64,000 bases of DNA. Origin: JANQIO01 sp043585095 (GTDB taxonomy: Bacteria; Pseudomonadota; Gammaproteobacteria; Pseudomonadales; Halieaceae). Position 1 is the first letter of the stretch, and every line of letters starts with the position of its first letter. Under the pieces are notes generated by a model that saw only the letters and a list, made by a program, of their open reading frames with translations, was not told the DNA's origin and searched no databases. Location: assembly GCA_043585095.1 (NCBI GenBank), contig CP121321.1, forward strand, positions 682,001-746,000, given 5' to 3'. Positions 60,508 through 64,000 of this stretch are shown here, piece after piece. The position numbers were made by a program, and so were the translations under genes.

Positions 60508-61731
60508 ATGGCAGAGTCTGCCGAACAAGAAGACATAATCAGTATTACCCAACGCGGAAACCTCAAAGCCATAGAGGCGACCCTGCGTAAGCAATGGCGA
60601 TTAGGGCAAAACATCGTGCTTTGTTGGAGTGCAACCGACAACGGCATTTTGCTGCTGATGGTGCCCCATTACTTCCTCGGAAACTACACCGCAAAGAGCT
60701 CCAACGACACCGAAGAAAGCCAACACAATTCGCGCGAGAGCTTCATCCGCCGGCTGATTACCGGTGAGCGTAAAAAGCCCCGCGATGAGTTCTTCAAGGT
60801 TATCGAAAAGCTAGGTGTTTCGGCGAACTTCATCAAGCTACCGACGCCGCTTGAGGATCATTATGCGGTGAATGCAGAGGTTGAAGAAATTATTCGTCGC
60901 TATGGCATTAGCTATGTTGATAGCCGCGCCGTGGTGCTTTTTGATATCGCGCAGTTTTCACTCTACACCCCCTTCGAACAAGCCAGTCAGCTCAATAGCC
61001 TGTCGTACTCGATGAATTCTGCGTACAACAAGCTGAGCACACGAGGCATCGAAGTCAACTTCGCTCGAACCACAACGGGGGACGGCTACTACATTTGGAA
61101 CCGGGACGTCAGCCCTGACGCAAACGAAAATTTGCTGCACTTCCTGCTTCTGGTGATGGCGGATAACGCAATGGCCCGGAAGGCTTCAAAGGGTAATACC
61201 GTGCCGGTGATTCGCACGGCGTTCCACATTGGTAGTCACTACGAGCTGTATCAGGCCGAGGGCGTCAACCCTACCGTATTCAGTTATATCGTCGGCGACG
61301 TCACTATTGAGCTGGCGCGGATGGTGGATCTCGCCAGACCCGGGCAGGTGTTTATCGGGGACTTTAAGGTTGAGTTGCCTTCTCCGGGCAAGTCCGACCC
61401 GAACGACACGGTCACGCTGGATACGCTTGGCTTTCTCGATCGCTGTAATACCGATATGGATCGCGTTGTCGGCGTTCGCGTCGGCGGCCAAAAAGTGGAC
61501 AGCGTCATACTAAGAGCCTCGGTCACGCAGGGTGGCGATCGACCCCGTGTCCGCAAGTTCAAGCTCACCGACAAACACGGTCTGTCGAGAGGGGCGTTTA
61601 ACCTCGAGGTTGAATTCAGCACTGCAGAAGGTGAATGGCGAATGGGGCTGTTTGGTGAAGACCTGGCGGCTAACGATGCGTCGGGCGCCAAGCCAAAAGC
61701 AGCGTCCTCAAAGTCGGTTAGTGAGGAATAG
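60508..61731 (+). CDS. Class III nucleotidyl-cyclase-like protein
   Basis: The 407-residue protein has an N-terminal domain of unknown type (1-135) and then a cyclase-like domain: VVLFDIAQFSLYTPF with Asp146, TTTGDGYYIWN with Asp192 (the two metal sites), RTAFHIGSHYELYQ, and SYIVGDVTIELARMVDLARP, equivalent to the cyclase IGD-N-AR segment. The transition-state Asn is replaced (Ile at that place), though Arg271 is kept. It may be a degenerate or altered cyclase. The frame is open to 59692, but the ATG at 60508 is the first one with domain sense. The next gene encodes an HD phosphodiesterase-like protein. Confidence 0.7.
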   Translation: MAESAEQEDIISITQRGNLKAIEATLRKQWRLGQNIVLCWSATDNGILLLMVPHYFLGNYTAKSSNDTEESQHNSRESFIRRLITGERKKPRDEFFKVIEKLGVSANFIKLPTPLEDHYAVNAEVEEIIRRYGISYVDSRAVVLFDIAQFSLYTPFEQASQLNSLSYSMNSAYNKLSTRGIEVNFARTTTGDGYYIWNRDVSPDANENLLHFLLLVMADNAMARKASKGNTVPVIRTAFHIGSHYELYQAEGVNPTVFSYIVGDVTIELARMVDLARPGQVFIGDFKVELPSPGKSDPNDTVTLDTLGFLDRCNTDMDRVVGVRVGGQKVDSVILRASVTQGGDRPRVRKFKLTDKHGLSRGAFNLEVEFSTAEGEWRMGLFGEDLAANDASGAKPKAASSKSVSEE

Positions 61732-61755
61732 GGCGATGACCCTGGGACATTGCAC

Positions 61756-62688
61756 ATGCTGATCGCCGATCGCCTACCACACATGGATGTGAGTAACCGT
61801 ATAGACGTCACGGATCCCGATGCAGTCTGCGCCGAGGTGATGCGTATTTTAGGCGTCCATTACGGCGCGGCATCCCTGGCCAAGCTGCCCACTGTTATTG
61901 CCGATTTTGCCAGGCTGTACCGGGGCGAGTATCCCGGATACCACGCCTGCGACGTGGGCTATCACAATATTCAGCATGTGCTGGATGTCACGCTGGCCAT
62001 GGCGCGCTTGATTGACGGTTACCAGCAGTGCCATCAGGAAGAAGCGCCTATCCCGGCGACTATGGCGCTTGCGGGTGTCACCTCAGCGCTATTCCATGAC
62101 GCGGGTTATATCCGCAAACGCAATGACCGACTGCACAGCAACGGCGCGGAATATACGCGTACTCATGTCAGTCGCTCCAGCCGATTTATGGGTGAGTATC
62201 TGCCCACGGTCGGGCTATCAAATATTATGCCGACCTGCCAACGTATCGTGCATTACACCGGGTACGAAGTGAACCCGGCTGACATCGAAGTGCCTGACGA
62301 TATTGAGCGCGTGCTCGGCTGGCTGCTGGGCACAGCGGATTTGATCGCGCAGATGGCAGACGTGGCCTACCTTGAAAAGTGCCGCGATGAGCTCTATCCG
62401 GAATTTGTAGAGGGCGGTATGGCTGAGGGCGCCGAGAAATCTGCTGGAAAGGGCGTAATCTATCGCTCGCCGGCGCACTTAATGCAATCGACCCCCAGCT
62501 TTGTGCGCAGCGCAATACAGGTGCGCCTCGACGGTTACTTTCATGCTTACCATCGTTACGCGTCCCATCATTTTGGCGGCGTTAACCTCTACATGGAAGC
62601 GATCGAGGAGAACTGCAAGCGCCTTGAATCTCTACTCGCAAAAAATGATCCCAACCTGCTGCTGGGTGACGCCCTGACGTCCGGGTAA
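61756..62688 (+). CDS. HD-domain phosphodiesterase-like protein
   Basis: The 310-residue protein has an HD-type metal site like that of class I cyclic nucleotide phosphodiesterases: YHNIQHVLDV with His70 and His74, ALFHDAGY with His114-Asp115, and GTADLIAQMAD with Asp195. The YHNxxH motif is the hallmark of the cyclic nucleotide PDE group. It would hydrolyse a phosphodiester or phosphate. It begins 24 bases after the cyclase-like gene, so the two are probably expressed together. Its substrate is not known. Confidence 0.78.
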   Translation: MLIADRLPHMDVSNRIDVTDPDAVCAEVMRILGVHYGAASLAKLPTVIADFARLYRGEYPGYHACDVGYHNIQHVLDVTLAMARLIDGYQQCHQEEAPIPATMALAGVTSALFHDAGYIRKRNDRLHSNGAEYTRTHVSRSSRFMGEYLPTVGLSNIMPTCQRIVHYTGYEVNPADIEVPDDIERVLGWLLGTADLIAQMADVAYLEKCRDELYPEFVEGGMAEGAEKSAGKGVIYRSPAHLMQSTPSFVRSAIQVRLDGYFHAYHRYASHHFGGVNLYMEAIEENCKRLESLLAKNDPNLLLGDALTSG

Positions 62689-62694
62689 ATCATC

Positions 62695-63459
62695 GTGACC
62701 GCTGCCGTGGCGGTCGTGGCCGCCGATCCCTCGCTAGCTGCCAACGCGCAGGCCCTCGCAGCAGAGCTGGCGCTGCCCTTGCTTGAACAAGAGAGTGTCG
62801 CACATACGCATGAGTTCGCTGCCGTTCTGGAGCTCACCCGGTCGGCGCTCAGGCTACAGCCACTGGGTGAAAAAGCGCCGGGCCCATTGCTAGTCGATTT
62901 TCTTGATCCTGCGCTGGGTCATCGGCGCCGCGGTGGGCACAATGAGCCTCTGGGTCGCGCGCTGGGCTTGCACAAATGGCCGGATCTGCAGGTTATCGAT
63001 GCTACTGCAGGGCTGGGTAGGGATAGCTTTATCATCGCTGATATTGGCGCCCGTGTACTGATGCTGGAACGCCACCCGGTCGTGTTCGCACTGCTGCGCG
63101 ACGGTCTTGATCGCGGTCGCCTGGCAAATGACGAATGGGTTGCCGAAGTGTGCAGCCGCTTGCAGCTAGAGCGAGCCGACAGTGAGGTCGCATTGGGCGA
63201 AAATAGCAGCGATGCGGTGTATCTGGACCCGATGTTTCCCGCTCGTCGAAAGTCGGCCCGCGTCAAAAAGGGCATGTGGATATTTCAGCAGCTAATTGAA
63301 CAAGCGCCTGATGAAGGGGCACTGCTGGAATGCGCGCTGCTTGCCGCACGCAAGCGGGTTGTTGTGAAGCGGCCCGCGCGCGCTGAGCCGTTGGCCGGGC
63401 AGGCTCCCGGATTTTCGCTGCCTGGCAAAACGGTGCGCTATGATGTCTACGTTTGCTAG
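62695..63459 (+). CDS. rsmJ: 16S rRNA (guanine1516-N2)-methyltransferase
   Basis: The 254-residue protein has the RsmJ signatures: VIDATAGLGRDSFIIADIGA (SAM-binding), VLMLERHPVVFALLRDGL, and VYLDPMFPARRKSARVKKG, the catalytic motif of the family. It methylates G1516 of 16S rRNA. The start is GTG, 7 bases after the HD gene stop, suggesting read-through from the cyclase/HD pair. The length fits the family. Confidence 0.93.
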   Translation: MTAAVAVVAADPSLAANAQALAAELALPLLEQESVAHTHEFAAVLELTRSALRLQPLGEKAPGPLLVDFLDPALGHRRRGGHNEPLGRALGLHKWPDLQVIDATAGLGRDSFIIADIGARVLMLERHPVVFALLRDGLDRGRLANDEWVAEVCSRLQLERADSEVALGENSSDAVYLDPMFPARRKSARVKKGMWIFQQLIEQAPDEGALLECALLAARKRVVVKRPARAEPLAGQAPGFSLPGKTVRYDVYVC

Positions 63460-63471
63460 CTGGCCAATGGT

Positions 63472-64000
63472 CTAACGCCCATCGCTGAGGCTGAACAGAC
63501 GCCGTGTCCAGACGGACTGCACGAAGGGATCCAGCCAGCGATACAGACGGCCAGACGCGTAGACTGAGCGTCCGCGTTCTACTGCCGCCAATCCCTCTCT
63601 TACGACAGTTTCAGCGGAGTACCATGCCCAGCGTGGGCTGGCGTTTTTCATGTCCATCAGCCCTGCACGTTCATGAAATTCGGTATGCGTAAAGCCCGGG
63701 CACAGGGCCGTGACCCTGACCCCATCTTTGGCGACCGTTAGTGCAAGCTCCTCACTCATGGCAATAACCCAGGCTTTGCTGGGCCCGTAGTTGCAGCCGC
63801 CGGCTCTCGCCAGCCTGCCTGCTACCGATGCCACGTTTAGCACGCGGCCAAAGCCTTTGGCCTGCATCGGCGGAATGAGTAAATGACACAACTCCGCAAT
63901 CGACAGCATCATCAATTGATAGAAGTCGCGATGAACGGCCCATTCTCCGGCGTCTAGTAAGTTAGGTCCGGCAACCCCTGCGTTGTTGACCAGATAGTCC
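63472..64000 (-). CDS. SDR family oxidoreductase (partial)
   Basis: The C-terminal 175 codons of an SDR run off the window end. At the edge it reads DYLVNNAGVAGPNLLDAGEW, then LNVASVAGRLARAG with the catalytic Ser and YGPSKAWVIAMSEELA with the Tyr and Lys. The late VTALCPGFTHTEFH is typical of DltE/YdfG-like SDRs. The cofactor motif lies outside. It converges on rsmJ. Confidence 0.88.
   Translation of the reverse strand, partial: DYLVNNAGVAGPNLLDAGEWAVHRDFYQLMMLSIAELCHLLIPPMQAKGFGRVLNVASVAGRLARAGGCNYGPSKAWVIAMSEELALTVAKDGVRVTALCPGFTHTEFHERAGLMDMKNASPRWAWYSAETVVREGLAAVERGRSVYASGRLYRWLDPFVQSVWTRRLFSLSDGR

Noticed and set aside
1..64000. tRNA, rRNA and riboswitch genes
   Set aside because: I saw no cloverleaf-like or known riboswitch sequence in the gaps by eye; a covariance search would be needed to exclude small RNAs.

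Overview
The window looks like chromosomal DNA of a free-living, probably marine, gammaproteobacterium. The housekeeping genes that are recognisable (wrbA, DUF2069, sppA, dgkA at the left end; dapA-bamC and rsmJ at the right end) are gammaproteobacterial in type and order. The catabolic content (many SDRs, SnoaL-fold proteins, paired acyl-CoA dehydrogenases, a DUF35/thiolase-fold pair, a P450, a TonB receptor, a PQQ dehydrogenase) resembles marine Halieaceae/Spongiibacteraceae-like lineages, but that finer placement is only an inference.

Layout. 1-5.7 kb: core genes (end of wrbA, DUF2069, sppA, dgkA), a SnoaL-like protein, a minus-strand pair of a Pmp3-like membrane peptide and an encapsulated-ferritin-type protein, a small VOC pseudogene, and a ZIP transporter with an ASCH protein. 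5.8-17.9 kb: mixed accessory genes. These include two sulfotransferases, a solitary molybdopterin oxidoreductase, a minus-strand run of small enzymes (SnoaL, sulfotransferase, ABM, VOC, SRPBCC), a type IV pilin, LysE and DUF1772 proteins, a YugP-like protease, VOC, DUF4124 and pirin. 18-22.2 kb: a mobile patch. It contains REP/REPIN-like palindromes, a fragment of a RAYT transposase, a 34-bp inverted-repeat pair around two genes, an IS3-family element with a 4-bp target duplication that splits a small gene, and one good and one weak integron attC-like hairpin.

22.6-33.7 kb: a minus-strand export region with two separate RND permease/adaptor systems in opposite gene order, and an MscS channel plus a zinc alcohol dehydrogenase between them. 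34-55.9 kb: a catabolic island. It holds two MaoC-type hydratases, NUDIX, four SDRs, SnoaL, an OYE-family reductase, an MDR reductase, a lipoprotein PQQ dehydrogenase, a CitE-like lyase, an Ltp2-like thiolase-fold protein translationally coupled to a DUF35 protein, two adjacent acyl-CoA dehydrogenases, a P450, an SRAP protein and a large TonB receptor. Together these suggest uptake (TonB), oxidation (P450, SDR, PQQ), CoA-ester dehydrogenation (ACAD pair), hydration (MaoC) and aldol-type side-chain cleavage (Ltp2/DUF35) of a hydrophobic, possibly steroid- or terpenoid-like substrate. The substrate is not shown by the sequence.

56-64 kb: DUF3806, dapA, bamC, a metallo-beta-lactamase-fold hydrolase and an LRR lipoprotein. 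These are followed by a class III nucleotidyl-cyclase-like protein directly upstream of an HD phosphodiesterase-like protein, then rsmJ and a partial SDR. The cyclase-like/phosphodiesterase-like pair is the best candidate here for an undescribed signalling module.
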